This document shows positions 1 to 9,025 of a DNA stretch of 57,465 nt, one piece after another. Position 1 is the stretch's first letter. The number at the start of each line of letters is the position of its first letter. A program made the translations under genes and the position numbers. The DNA lies in NCBI GenBank assembly GCA_910585915.1, contig CAJUGF010000003.1:1-57465 (forward strand). Direction: 5' to 3'. The stretch is from an uncultured Bacilli bacterium. Lineage in GTDB: Bacteria; Bacillota_I; Bacilli_A; RF39; UBA660. A model generated the notes under the pieces. It was not told the DNA's origin and did no database searches. It saw only the letters and a program-made list of their open reading frames with translations.

Positions 1-3000
1 AATTTGTTGATAAGAATGGTAATATTGGAACATCAACAGCAGTAGTAAATTGGATAGATAAAATTGCTCCGACAGCAACTATCGAATATAGTACAACTAG
101 TCCAACAAATAGAGATGTGGTAGCAAGATTAGTTCCAAATGAAGCAATAATAGTGCTTAACAATGGATCACTTGATTTAACAGATCCAAATAAAGATCCT
201 TTAAGTTATACTTTTGCTGAAAATGGTGAATTTACTTTTGAATTTAAAGATGAAGCTGGAAATATAGGAACGGCTACAGCAAAAGTTAACTGGATTGATA
301 AAGAGACACCAACAGCAACCGTCCAATATAGCACAATGGATTTTACTAATCAAAATGTAACAGCAACTATTGAATTTGAAAAAGAAAATGTAACCATTAC
401 AAATAACAATGGATCAGATACTTATGTATTTACTGAAAATGGCGAATTTACTTTTGAATATATAGATGAAGCTGGAAATATGGGAAGTAAAACAGTATCC
501 GTAGATTGGATTGATAAGATTGCACCAACTGCTACTATAACTTATAACACCACTGATATCACCAATCAAAATGTTATAGCAACCATTAGTTTTAATGAAA
601 CTAACGTACAAATTACTAATAACAATGGATCAAACACATACATATTTACTGAAAATGGTGAGTTTATATTTGAATTCATGGATGCTGCAGGTAATAGTGG
701 AACATCAAAAGCATTAGTGACTTGGATTGACAAGCAAGCACCAGAAGTGAAAATAGAATATAGTACAACTAATATTACCAATCAAGATGTAATTGCAAAA
801 GTAATTTCTAACAAAGATATTGTAATTACAAATAATAGTTCAAATATCTATACATTTAAAGAAAATGGCGAGTTTACATTCAATTATAGAGATAAAGCAG
901 GAAACACTGGTTCAATCAAAGCAACAGTTAACTGGATTGATAAAGTAGCACCAACAGCTACAATTAATTACAATATTACTAAATTAACAAATCAAGATGT
1001 CATAGCTGAGATAATTCCAAGCGAAGAAATAATAGTCTTAAATAATGACGGAAAAATGACTTATACCTTTACTGAAAATGGTGAATTCACTTTTGAATTT
1101 AGAGATATAGCAGGAAATAAAGGGACTGCAACAGCAAAGGTAAGTTGGATTGATAAAGTAAAACCAAATGGAATAATAACCTATGACAAAACAGAATTAA
1201 CCAATAAAGATGTAACAGCAACCATTGAATTTGATAAGGAAAATGTAACCATTACGAATAATAATGGATCAAACACATACATTTTTACTGAAAATGGTGA
1301 ATTTACCTTTGAATTCCAAGATGCATTAGGAAATCAAAATGCAGTAACAGCAAAAGTGAGCTGGATAGATAAAGAGACACCAATTGCTAAAGTTACATAT
1401 AGTAATCTTTCTACTACAAGAGACCCAGTAACAGCTACAATAGAATTTGAAAAAGAAAATGTAACCATTACAAACAACAATGGATCAAATTCATATACAT
1501 TCGAAGAGAATGGCGATTTTACCTTCGAATATATTGATTTAGCTGGAAATGTTGGAACGACAACAGTGAGTGTTGATTGGATTAACAAAAATATTGCAAA
1601 CTCTATCATTTCATATGATAAAAACGAAATAACAAATCAAAGTGTAACAGCAACTGTTGAATTTGATAGAGAAAATATTACAATACTTAACAACAATGGA
1701 TCAAATTCGTATACATTCGAAGAGAATGGCGAATTTATCTTTGAATATCAAGATTCTTTAGGAAATACTGGACGTGCAATTGCCAAAGTAGACTGGATTG
1801 ATAAAACAGCTCCAACAGGAGAATTCAAATACAATATTACAGCATTAACAAATCAAGATGTAGTTGTAGAGTTAATATCTAGTGAAAAAGTAACAATTAC
1901 CAACAATGACGGAAAAAGTACTTATACGTTCAAAGAAAACGGAGAATTCACATTTGAGTTTGAAGACTTAGCAGGAAATAAAGGAACTGCAACAGCAAAA
2001 GTTAGTTGGATTGACAAAGTTGTTCCAACTGCTGTCATTATCTATGACAAAATGGAATTAATAAATCAAGATGTAAATACAACGATTACCTTTGATAAAG
2101 AAAATGTTACAATTACAAATAACGAAGGAAAAAACATTTATACGTTTACCGAAAATGGCGAATTCACATTTGAATTTGTAGACTTAGCGGGAAATAAAGG
2201 AACTGCAACAGCAAAAGTTAGCTGGATTGATAAAACAGCTCCAACAGGAGAAATTAAGTACAGTATTACCGAACTAACAAATCAAGATGTAAAAGCAGAA
2301 ATCATTCCAAATGAAGAAGTAACCATATTAAATAACAATGGTTTAACTACTTATACCTTTGTTGAAAATGGCGAATTTACATTTGAATTAAAAGATAAAG
2401 CAGGAAATGTAGGTTATGTGACTGCACGTGTAAATTGGATTGATAAAAAAGCACCTGAAGCAACAATACGTTATAACATTAATAAATTAACAAATCAAAA
2501 TGTTACTGCAGAAATTGTTTCTGATGAGGATATCAAAATAATAAATAATAATGGTAACAATACTTATACATTTGAAGAAAATGGTGAATTTATTTTTGAA
2601 TATCAAGATTCTTTAGGAAATATAGGATTTGCTACTGCAAAAGTAACATGGATTGATAAAATATTACCAAAAGGTATATTATCTTATGACATTACAACTA
2701 TGACAAATCAAAATGTAATAGTTAACATTACTTTCGATAAAGAGAATGTTAAGATATTAAATAACAATGGATTAAATACTTACACTTTTACCGAAAATGG
2801 TGAGTTTATATTTGAATATATGGATGCTGCAGGAAATAAAAATACAACAACTGCCAAAGTTGATTGGATTAACAAGACTCTTCCTACACCAACAATTATC
2901 TATAATATAGATAGATTAACGAATCAAGATGTTACAGCAACAATCACTTTTGATAGAGAAAATGTTCGCATTTTAAATAATAATGGTAGCAATACTTATA

Positions 3001-4544
3001 CATTCCAAGAAAATGGAGAATTTACTTTTGAATATATGGATTCTTTAGGAAACGTTGGTACAGAAAAAGTCGTTGTTTGCTGGATTGATAAAGTTGCTCC
3101 AGTTGCAACAATTACCTATAGCAAAACCGAATTGACGAATCAAGATGTTATTGCAACCATTACATTTGACAAAAAGAATGTAATAATTACAAATAACGAA
3201 AATTTGAATACATATACATTTAAAGGAAATGAAACATTTGCCTTTGAATATAAAGATGAAGCTGGAAATATAGGCACAGCAATTGCTCAAGTTGATTGGA
3301 TTGACAAAACGGCACCAACTGCAGAAGTTAAGTACAACATCACTGAGTCAACAAACCAAGATGTTATAGCTACTATTGAATTTGATAAAGAAGATGTAAT
3401 TATTACAAACAATGAAGGTTTAAATACCTACACCTTTACCGAAAATGGCGAATTTACCTTTGAGTTTATAGATAAAGCTGGAAATGCAGGAAGTATTAAA
3501 GTAATAGTAGATTGGATTCAAAAAGAAAAACCAATTGCCAAAATTACTTATGATATAACTGAATTAACCAATAAACATGTAACAGCAACAATTGAGTTAA
3601 AAGAAGGTGTTCATGTAACAAACAATGAAGGTTTAAACACTTACACCTTTGAAGAGAATGGCGAATTTATCTTTGAATTTGTTGATGCATCAGGAAATAA
3701 AGGAACTATGAAAGCAGTCGTAAATTGGATTGACAAAAAAGTTCCAACAGCAACAATCATATATGATATAACAAAGAAAACATATAATAACGTTACTGCT
3801 GCCATCACTTTTGATGAAACAGATGTAGTTATTATCAATAATAATGGTTTAAATAAATATACCTTTATCAGCAATGGAGAATTCACTTTTGAGTTTATGG
3901 ACAAAGCTGGAAATATAGGTTCAATCACTGCAAGAGTTGATTGGATAGAAAAGAAAATAGAAAAACCAATAATTATTCCAGAAAAAAAACCAGAAAGCCA
4001 AATTATTATAAAAAATGATTCAACATACAATTACAATGATCAAGAGAGTCAAACAAAATATACTGAATATGCGATTCCAAATATTAAATTAAACATTTTA
4101 ACAAGTGATAAATTAGAAAATACGACTTTGAAACGAAATGAAATGGTTTTAACAGAAAGCTTAAAACAAAGATTTGGATCAGTTTCTGAATACTTTGAAT
4201 TATATATTGAAGATGAATTAAATGCCAAAATGAATATTAATATTGAAAATATGAAAATGATATTAAATATTGATAGTACAAAAGATTTTGAAGGAATATA
4301 CTTAATAAAGGAAGGTAATTTAATTGAAAAATTAAATTATAAACTGCTAGAAAACAATCAAATTGAATTTGAAACAAAATATCTTGGCAAATATCTATTA
4401 TCATATAAAGAAAAAGAAACTGATGAGAGAACAGAAATAATAGACGAAGAAAATCAAAACAGAAATTTAAAATGGATTATTGCGAGTATTATTGTATTAT
4501 TGATAGCTTTAATAATTTGGAAAAGAAAAAAGAATCAAAAGTAA
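1..4544 (+). CDS. Giant repeat surface protein, C-terminal part (5' end outside window)
   Basis: The frame is open from base 3, with no start before GTG 117 and repeat sequence already present upstream of it, so the gene is cut by the left edge. The visible part (about 1,510 residues) is about 18 tandem units of 70-73 residues, each with an NGEFTFEF-like strand, D.AGN, a WIDK turn, TNQDV and ENVTITNNNG. This looks like a beta-sandwich, bacterial Ig-like stalk. After the last unit (WIEK) come a unique domain of about 150 residues, a charged linker, one membrane helix (WIIASIIVLLIALII) and a short basic tail (KRKKNQK). No LPXTG sorting motif is seen, so anchoring is probably by the helix with the repeats outside. 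Role is inferred: adhesion or cell-surface stalk. An intrinsic terminator starts inside the stop codon. Ligand and family name are not known to me. Confidence 0.85.
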   Translation, partial: FVDKNGNIGTSTAVVNWIDKIAPTATIEYSTTSPTNRDVVARLVPNEAIIVLNNGSLDLTDPNKDPLSYTFAENGEFTFEFKDEAGNIGTATAKVNWIDKETPTATVQYSTMDFTNQNVTATIEFEKENVTITNNNGSDTYVFTENGEFTFEYIDEAGNMGSKTVSVDWIDKIAPTATITYNTTDITNQNVIATISFNETNVQITNNNGSNTYIFTENGEFIFEFMDAAGNSGTSKALVTWIDKQAPEVKIEYSTTNITNQDVIAKVISNKDIVITNNSSNIYTFKENGEFTFNYRDKAGNTGSIKATVNWIDKVAPTATINYNITKLTNQDVIAEIIPSEEIIVLNNDGKMTYTFTENGEFTFEFRDIAGNKGTATAKVSWIDKVKPNGIITYDKTELTNKDVTATIEFDKENVTITNNNGSNTYIFTENGEFTFEFQDALGNQNAVTAKVSWIDKETPIAKVTYSNLSTTRDPVTATIEFEKENVTITNNNGSNSYTFEENGDFTFEYIDLAGNVGTTTVSVDWINKNIANSIISYDKNEITNQSVTATVEFDRENITILNNNGSNSYTFEENGEFIFEYQDSLGNTGRAIAKVDWIDKTAPTGEFKYNITALTNQDVVVELISSEKVTITNNDGKSTYTFKENGEFTFEFEDLAGNKGTATAKVSWIDKVVPTAVIIYDKMELINQDVNTTITFDKENVTITNNEGKNIYTFTENGEFTFEFVDLAGNKGTATAKVSWIDKTAPTGEIKYSITELTNQDVKAEIIPNEEVTILNNNGLTTYTFVENGEFTFELKDKAGNVGYVTARVNWIDKKAPEATIRYNINKLTNQNVTAEIVSDEDIKIINNNGNNTYTFEENGEFIFEYQDSLGNIGFATAKVTWIDKILPKGILSYDITTMTNQNVIVNITFDKENVKILNNNGLNTYTFTENGEFIFEYMDAAGNKNTTTAKVDWINKTLPTPTIIYNIDRLTNQDVTATITFDRENVRILNNNGSNTYTFQENGEFTFEYMDSLGNVGTEKVVVCWIDKVAPVATITYSKTELTNQDVIATITFDKKNVIITNNENLNTYTFKGNETFAFEYKDEAGNIGTAIAQVDWIDKTAPTAEVKYNITESTNQDVIATIEFDKEDVIITNNEGLNTYTFTENGEFTFEFIDKAGNAGSIKVIVDWIQKEKPIAKITYDITELTNKHVTATIELKEGVHVTNNEGLNTYTFEENGEFIFEFVDASGNKGTMKAVVNWIDKKVPTATIIYDITKKTYNNVTAAITFDETDVVIINNNGLNKYTFISNGEFTFEFMDKAGNIGSITARVDWIEKKIEKPIIIPEKKPESQIIIKNDSTYNYNDQESQTKYTEYAIPNIKLNILTSDKLENTTLKRNEMVLTESLKQRFGSVSEYFELYIEDELNAKMNINIENMKMILNIDSTKDFEGIYLIKEGNLIEKLNYKLLENNQIEFETKYLGKYLLSYKEKETDERTEIIDEENQNRNLKWIIASIIVLLIALIIWKRKKNQK
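3..3960 (+). repeat. About 18 tandem Ig-like coding repeats of about 210-220 bp
   Basis: The WIDK/WINK/WIQK/WIEK codons recur with near-constant spacing: for example Trp codons at 291, 507, 723 and 933 (216, 216 and 210 bp). Units are diverged from one another at DNA level but keep frame, so they are maintained as protein repeats. The first complete unit (about 50-290) is longer because of an insertion of about 8-10 residues containing DPNKDP. Recombination between units could change the copy number, and assemblies of this region may be unreliable. Confidence 0.9.
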
Positions 4545-4565
4545 GCCTTAGGGCTTCTTTTTTTA
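4543..4565 (+). terminator. Intrinsic terminator after surface protein
   Basis: AAGCC (4543-4547), loop TTAG, GGCTT (4552-4556), then a T-rich tract. The stem begins inside the stop codon of the surface protein gene. Confidence 0.75.
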
Positions 4566-4579
4566 TGAAAAAGAAACAT

Positions 4580-4608
4580 TTGACAAAAAGGAAAGATAGT
4601 GATAACAT
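4580..4608 (+). promoter_or_regulatory. Sigma-A-type promoter for the exported unknown
   Basis: TTGACA (4580-4585), 17-bp spacer, TAACAT (4603-4608). The transcript would carry a perfect 9-bp hairpin, TTTTAAGT-type arms at 4623-4631 and 4636-4644 with loop AATA, just ahead of the AAGGGG ribosome binding site. Confidence 0.6.
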
Positions 4609-4659
4609 AACAAACATTAAATTTTTTAAGTAATAACTTAAAAAGAAAAGGGGATAAAA

Positions 4660-5664
4660 ATGAAAAAAAATCTAATAAAAAATCAAAACTTAAGAAATGT
4701 TAAAAAAGGGGTGGTAATAGCAGCTTTATCATCTTTATTGTTGATAAACTATATTAATTCAAAACTTAATAATGACAAAGAAATTCAGATTTATTCAAAA
4801 AATACAGTAGAAAATGAAGAGTTAAATTACAAAGTAAAACGAACAGATTCAAATAAAACCTACAAAAAAGAAGAATTATTACTGATGGTAGAAAATTTAG
4901 GTGAAAATCCTGAATACTATTTTGTCGATGGTACAAATAGAGACATAGATCTTCCCTATATTAAATTACAACAACCAAACGGTATTGAAATTGATTCACA
5001 AAAAACAACTTATACCGCTATTACCGATCCAGAACATGAAATAATTTTTAGATCAAATATTTATCATGATGCAAAAGAAACAGAAAATCCAATTTTAGGA
5101 AGAGATGGAACAATTTATTTAAATCAATCTGGAAATATTCCAATGGCAACAATTAATGAAATTGGTATTATGACAAATTTTTTATTACCAGAAAAATACC
5201 AAGATAAAATAGAATTAAGCCGACAAGACTTAGAAAATATCCAAAAAATATATAATGAAAACTATGCATGGATCTATCTAGCAAACAATGATTGCTATAA
5301 TATTAATGATCTTTTCTTAGTTGAATATAATAACCAGTATCATATTTTCAATAAACAAGAGAAGACATACTTACAACTTAATTTATACACAAATGATTAT
5401 GCTCATGTATATACAAGTATTACTGATCTAGATTTAGGTCTAAAAATAGAAAATGGAAACAATCGTCTTACTTCTAGTATTAAAGAATTGGATTATGAAT
5501 TAACTGCATCTGCTGAAAACATTAACTTCTGTAATTTAACAGATTACCTAACAGAAAGTCAAATAGAAAGAGGATTCATAAATAGAGAAGAAGCGGCAAG
5601 AATTGAAATAGAATTGTCAAATAAAAATAATAAAAATCGGTTAAAAAAACTAAATAATAATTAA
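4660..5664 (+). CDS. Exported or membrane-anchored protein of unknown function
   Basis: 334 residues starting at ATG 4660 behind a good site (AAAAGGGGATAAAA). The N-terminus is basic (KKNLIKNQN..KK) and followed by a hydrophobic stretch (GVVIAALSSLLLINYI, about residues 18-33), so a signal peptide or single N-terminal anchor is likely. The remainder is charged, rich in Asn, Tyr and Glu, and looks like an extracytoplasmic beta-rich domain. I see no cysteine pair or catalytic motif that I can name, and I do not recognise the family. The gene is monocistronic: its own promoter lies upstream and a strong terminator starts in its stop codon. It lies between the giant surface protein and prfB, so a cell-surface role is an inference from context only. 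Confidence 0.7.
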   Translation: MKKNLIKNQNLRNVKKGVVIAALSSLLLINYINSKLNNDKEIQIYSKNTVENEELNYKVKRTDSNKTYKKEELLLMVENLGENPEYYFVDGTNRDIDLPYIKLQQPNGIEIDSQKTTYTAITDPEHEIIFRSNIYHDAKETENPILGRDGTIYLNQSGNIPMATINEIGIMTNFLLPEKYQDKIELSRQDLENIQKIYNENYAWIYLANNDCYNINDLFLVEYNNQYHIFNKQEKTYLQLNLYTNDYAHVYTSITDLDLGLKIENGNNRLTSSIKELDYELTASAENINFCNLTDYLTESQIERGFINREEAARIEIELSNKNNKNRLKKLNNN

Positions 5665-5685
5665 GCCAAACAAATGGCTTTTTTT
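5663..5685 (+). terminator. Intrinsic terminator
   Basis: AAGCCA (5663-5668), loop AACAAA, TGGCTT (5675-5680), then TTTTT. It overlaps the stop codon of the upstream gene, and its T tract runs into the -35 element of the prfB promoter. Confidence 0.85.
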
Positions 5686-5713
5686 GATTGAAATTAAAAT
5701 TCTTTGTTATAAT
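5684..5713 (+). promoter_or_regulatory. Promoter of the prfB operon
   Basis: TTGATT (5684-5689), 18-bp spacer, TATAAT (5708-5713) preceded by TGT, an extended -10 of the form TGNTATAAT. The ATG of prfB follows at 5731 with GGTGATT as ribosome binding site. Confidence 0.75.
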
Positions 5714-5730
5714 ATAACTGGTGATTACTT

Positions 5731-6844
5731 ATGAACAAATCAGAAATAAAAAATATGTTAGAGAATTTACTTGAAAAAACAAATAATATTGGGAGGTCAC
5801 TTTGACTTAGAATCAAAAAAAATAAAAATAACTGAACTAGAAGCAAAAATGAAGCAAGAAGGATTTTGGGATAACATTGATCTCGCTCAAGAAGTAAACA
5901 AAGAATTAACAATAATAAAAAGACTAGTAGATCAAATAACAAACGTACAAAAATCTATTGAAGATAACTTAGAACTTATCAACATTTTAGAAGATACAGA
6001 GTTTTCTATGATTTTAGAAGACATGAGCAACTTAAAAAGTAAAATAGAAGCATTAGAAATGAATACAATGTTAAATGGTGAATTTGATAACTTAAATTGT
6101 TACCTAGAAATCCATCCTGGAGCAGGTGGAACAGAATCTTGTGACTGGGCAAGCATCCTTTTGAGAATGTATGAAAGATTTTGCGAAAAGAATAATTATA
6201 CTTATGAAATAATCGACGAACAAAAAGGGGATGAAGCAGGTATTAAAAGTGTTATTATTCTAATTAAAGGAGAATACTCTTATGGTTATTTTAAAGGAGA
6301 AAAAGGTGTTCACCGGCTTGTAAGGATTTCTCCTTTCGACTCAAATAAAAGAAGACATACAAGTTTTGCATCAGTAAGTATTACGCCAGAATTTAACAAT
6401 AATATTGATTTAGAAATCAAAGAAAGTGACTTAAAAATCGATGTCTATCATAGTAGTGGAGCAGGAGGACAATCTGTTAATACCTCCAACTCTGCAGTAC
6501 GTATAACTCATTTACCTACTAAAGTAGTAGTAACATGTCAAAATGAACGAAGCCAATTAAAGAATAAAGAACAAGCAATGAAAATGTTAAAAAGTAAATT
6601 ATATCAACTAGAACAAGAGAAAAAAGAGCAAGAATTGAATAAAATTAAAGGAATTAATGTTAGTAATGAATTTGGAAGTCAAATAAGAAATTACGTTTTA
6701 GAGCCTTATAAACTAATCAAAGACCTAAGAAGCGGATATGAATCTAGTAACGTAGACAAAATATTAGATGGTGATATAAGAGAATTAATGGAATCTGTTT
6801 TAAAAATAAAGGTGAGACAATATGCAGATAATCAAACGTTATAG
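5731..6844 (+). CDS. prfB: Peptide chain release factor 2, programmed +1 frameshift
   Basis: RF2 ends translation at UGA and UAA. The zero frame starts at ATG 5731 and reads 24 codons to an in-frame TGA at 5803-5805. The slippery site is CTT TGA C with an internal Shine-Dalgarno GGGAGG at 5791-5796, the classic autoregulatory RF2 arrangement. After a +1 shift that skips T5803 the frame continues at GAC 5804 and yields a protein of about 370 residues. Visible RF2 hallmarks are HPGAGGTES, the SPF stop-recognition tripeptide in RISPFD, and the catalytic GGQ in SGAGGQSVNT. Any annotation starting at 5771 would be an artefact of reading the shifted frame upstream. The end overlaps the next gene by 23 bp, so the two are probably translationally coupled. 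Low RF2 should raise frameshifting and restore RF2. Confidence 0.95.
5791..5806 (+). promoter_or_regulatory. RF2 programmed +1 frameshift site
   Basis: GGGAGG followed by TCA and then CTT-TGA-C, matching the conserved RF2 recoding signal: internal Shine-Dalgarno, 3-base gap, CUU in the P site, slow UGA in the A site. Confidence 0.93.
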
Positions 6845-7610
6845 TGTTGTAGTCTTAGGGCTTTTATTAGTAGCAGTATCATACAATTTATGTTTTTCTT
6901 CATATGAACTAGATACAGGAGGAGTTAGTGGCTTAGCAATCATCATAAAAAAATTATTCTTTATTAAAGAAAGTAGTTTTATTTTAATTGCTAACACAAT
7001 GTTGCTTATATTGAGTTACTTTACATTAGGAAAAGAAATGACCAAAAATACGTTTTTAGCCTCTTTCCTTCTTCCTATATTAATTGATATAACTGCAAAC
7101 ATAAATGAATGGATCATAATCAAAGACTTGGATTTATTACTAATTGCAATTATAGGAGGAACACTAAGTGGTTTTGGATATGGAATGCTATTTAAAAATA
7201 ATTTTACATCTGGGGGAACAGACATTTTAAATCATATTGCTCTCCAAAAATTTAAAATTCCTCTTAATCAATCTATGCTTTATATTGATGGTTTAATTGT
7301 ATTATTAGGAGGCTTTATACTTGGAATCGAATCCATGATATATTCGATTATTGCTTTATTAATTATAAGTAACCTAAGTAACAAAACTATGTTAGGAATT
7401 AATAACAATAAAGTGTTTTATATAGAAACAGAAAAATACGAAAAAGTTGCAAATTATTTAACCAAAGAGTTAAAATATGACATTACTATTTTTGAGGCCA
7501 CAGGAGGGTTTACAAATAGAAATAAAAAATTAATATTATGTAGTATTAAAACCTCGGATTACTATAAAGTAAAAGCTGGTTTAGAAATGATAGATCCACA
7601 CATTTTTTAA
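6822..7610 (+). CDS. YitT-family membrane protein, truncated by a nonsense codon
   Basis: 262 residues to a TAA at 7608-7610. It has several hydrophobic helices, the YitT core motif TSGGTDIL (around residue 130) and a C-terminal soluble DUF2179-type domain. The start ATG 6822 has a clean AAGGTGAG site and overlaps prfB. Reading through TAA in the same frame continues for 23 codons (ITENYELL..) and ends in TGA at 7680-7682, giving an ATGA overlap with tilS. The continuation aligns with the end of the paralogue at 31682-32587 (IINDCYEVHGG). So a stop seems to have replaced a sense codon near the end of the ligand-binding-like domain. Family function is not well established (membrane protein, possibly transport). 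The truncated protein may still fold, since only about 24 residues are lost. Confidence 0.8.
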   Translation: MQIIKRYSVVVLGLLLVAVSYNLCFSSYELDTGGVSGLAIIIKKLFFIKESSFILIANTMLLILSYFTLGKEMTKNTFLASFLLPILIDITANINEWIIIKDLDLLLIAIIGGTLSGFGYGMLFKNNFTSGGTDILNHIALQKFKIPLNQSMLYIDGLIVLLGGFILGIESMIYSIIALLIISNLSNKTMLGINNNKVFYIETEKYEKVANYLTKELKYDITIFEATGGFTNRNKKLILCSIKTSDYYKVKAGLEMIDPHIF

Positions 7611-7682
7611 ATCATTACAGAAAATTATGAATTACTAAATGAAAATAAGATGGTACCAAATAAAAAAGGATTGGTAAAATGA
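7611..7682 (+). pseudogene. Stranded C-terminal coding tail of the YitT gene
   Basis: Open frame continuing after the premature TAA, ending TGA 7680-7682 and overlapping the tilS ATG at 7679 as ATGA. The peptide keeps the family pattern Asp-x-x-x-Phe-x-Ile-Ile-x-x-x-Tyr-Glu seen in the intact paralogue at 31682-32587, which shows this was recently coding. Confidence 0.7.
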
Positions 7683-9025
7683 AAAAAGAAATAGGTTTTT
7701 TAAAAAAAATTTTAAAAGAAAATGATATCATAGTTTTTGCCTGTTCTGGAGGACCAGATTCTATGTGTTTATTGAATCTTTTAGTAAAAGAACAAGTAAA
7801 TAAAAAATTAAAACTGATTTGCGCTCATGTAAATCATAATATGAGAAAAGAAAGCAAAGAAGAATGGAAGTTTGTAAAAAGGTATTGTGAAGAACGTAGT
7901 ATTATTTTTGAAGGCTTAGAAATAACAGAATATAACCAAGAAAACTTTCACGAAGAAGCTCATCAAAAAAGAAGAAAATTTTTTGAGTCGATCATTGCCA
8001 AATATCACGCCGATTACTTAATGACTGCTCATCATGGTGATGACTTAACCGAAACTATTTTAATGAGATTAACAAGAGGAAGTACATTAAATGGATATGC
8101 AGGATTCGCAAAGATTCAAAAGGAAAATGGATACACAATCGTAAGACCATTAATCACTGCAACGAAAAACCAAATCAAAGATTATAATGACTTACACAAA
8201 ATACCGTATGTCTTAGATTCTAGTAATAATAAAGATACCTACACAAGAAACCGCTATCGTCACAGAATACTTCCTTTTTTAAAAGAAGAAAATAAAAATG
8301 TTCATCAAAAATTTTTGAAATTTAGTGAGGAGATATGTCGAATAAGTGAATTTCTTGTGAAATATATCGATAACGCCTTGACGGATTGCATGGAGAATGA
8401 TACTTTACTTATTGTTGAATTAAAGAAGCAAGAACCACTAATTCAACAAGAAATAATTAAGAGATATTTATATCATATTTATAAAGAAGATATCAGAGAA
8501 TTAAAAGAAATTCATCAAAAAATGATATTGGAACTAATTCATAGCAAAAAGAGTAATGGAGAAATTCATTTACCAAAACGGCGAATTGCTAGAAAAAATT
8601 ATAATAATTTTTTTATAGAAAAATATAATAATAAAGAGTCTTTATTATTAGAATTAAATGAAGCAATAAAAAATGATCAATATCAGATACATAAAGTAAA
8701 AGAAACAACAGAAAAAAGTAACTTTGTGCTACGTTTAAATAGTGAAGAAATTGCTTTTCCATTAACAATTCGTAAGAGGAAAATAGGAGATAAAATTGAA
8801 AGTAAAAATCTAAATGGACATCAAAAAATAAAGGATATATTGATTGATAAAAAAATTCCATTAGCAAAAAGAGATGAAATACCACTATTAGTAGATCATA
8901 ATGACCAAGTACTGTGGATTCCTGGGATCAAAAAATCAAAATTTGATAAAGAATTGAATGAAAAATATGATATAATATATAAATATGAATTAAGTGAGGA
9001 GAAGAAATATGCCACGAAAAAGTAA
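7679..9025 (+). CDS. tilS: tRNA(Ile)-lysidine synthetase
   Basis: 448 residues. TilS joins lysine to C34 of the CAU-anticodon tRNA-Ile using ATP, so that AUA is read as isoleucine. This is essential in an AT-rich genome with many AUA codons. The PP-loop ATP-binding motif SGGPDS is at about residues 23-28, followed by HVNHNMR and the HHGDDLTET segment of the N-type ATPase fold. A TilS C-terminal domain is present (GHQKIKDILIDKKIP, then LWIPG near the end). Length is normal for a full TilS. The start ATG 7679 lies in an ATGA overlap with the former YitT frame, and the 3' end overlaps ftsH by 17 bp. The tilS-ftsH order is typical of Bacilli, where hpt often lies between them; hpt is absent here. 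Confidence 0.93.
   Translation: MKKEIGFLKKILKENDIIVFACSGGPDSMCLLNLLVKEQVNKKLKLICAHVNHNMRKESKEEWKFVKRYCEERSIIFEGLEITEYNQENFHEEAHQKRRKFFESIIAKYHADYLMTAHHGDDLTETILMRLTRGSTLNGYAGFAKIQKENGYTIVRPLITATKNQIKDYNDLHKIPYVLDSSNNKDTYTRNRYRHRILPFLKEENKNVHQKFLKFSEEICRISEFLVKYIDNALTDCMENDTLLIVELKKQEPLIQQEIIKRYLYHIYKEDIRELKEIHQKMILELIHSKKSNGEIHLPKRRIARKNYNNFFIEKYNNKESLLLELNEAIKNDQYQIHKVKETTEKSNFVLRLNSEEIAFPLTIRKRKIGDKIESKNLNGHQKIKDILIDKKIPLAKRDEIPLLVDHNDQVLWIPGIKKSKFDKELNEKYDIIYKYELSEEKKYATKK

Noticed and set aside
414..4030. Several minus-strand open frames under the surface repeats
   Set aside because: They recur with the repeat period because the coding repeats lack stop codons in one reverse frame; no starts or sites.
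8994..9008. Longer N-terminus for FtsH from GTG 8994 (MRRRN)
   Set aside because: The codon lies in the ribosome binding site region that correctly serves ATG 9009, and the extra residues are not typical.
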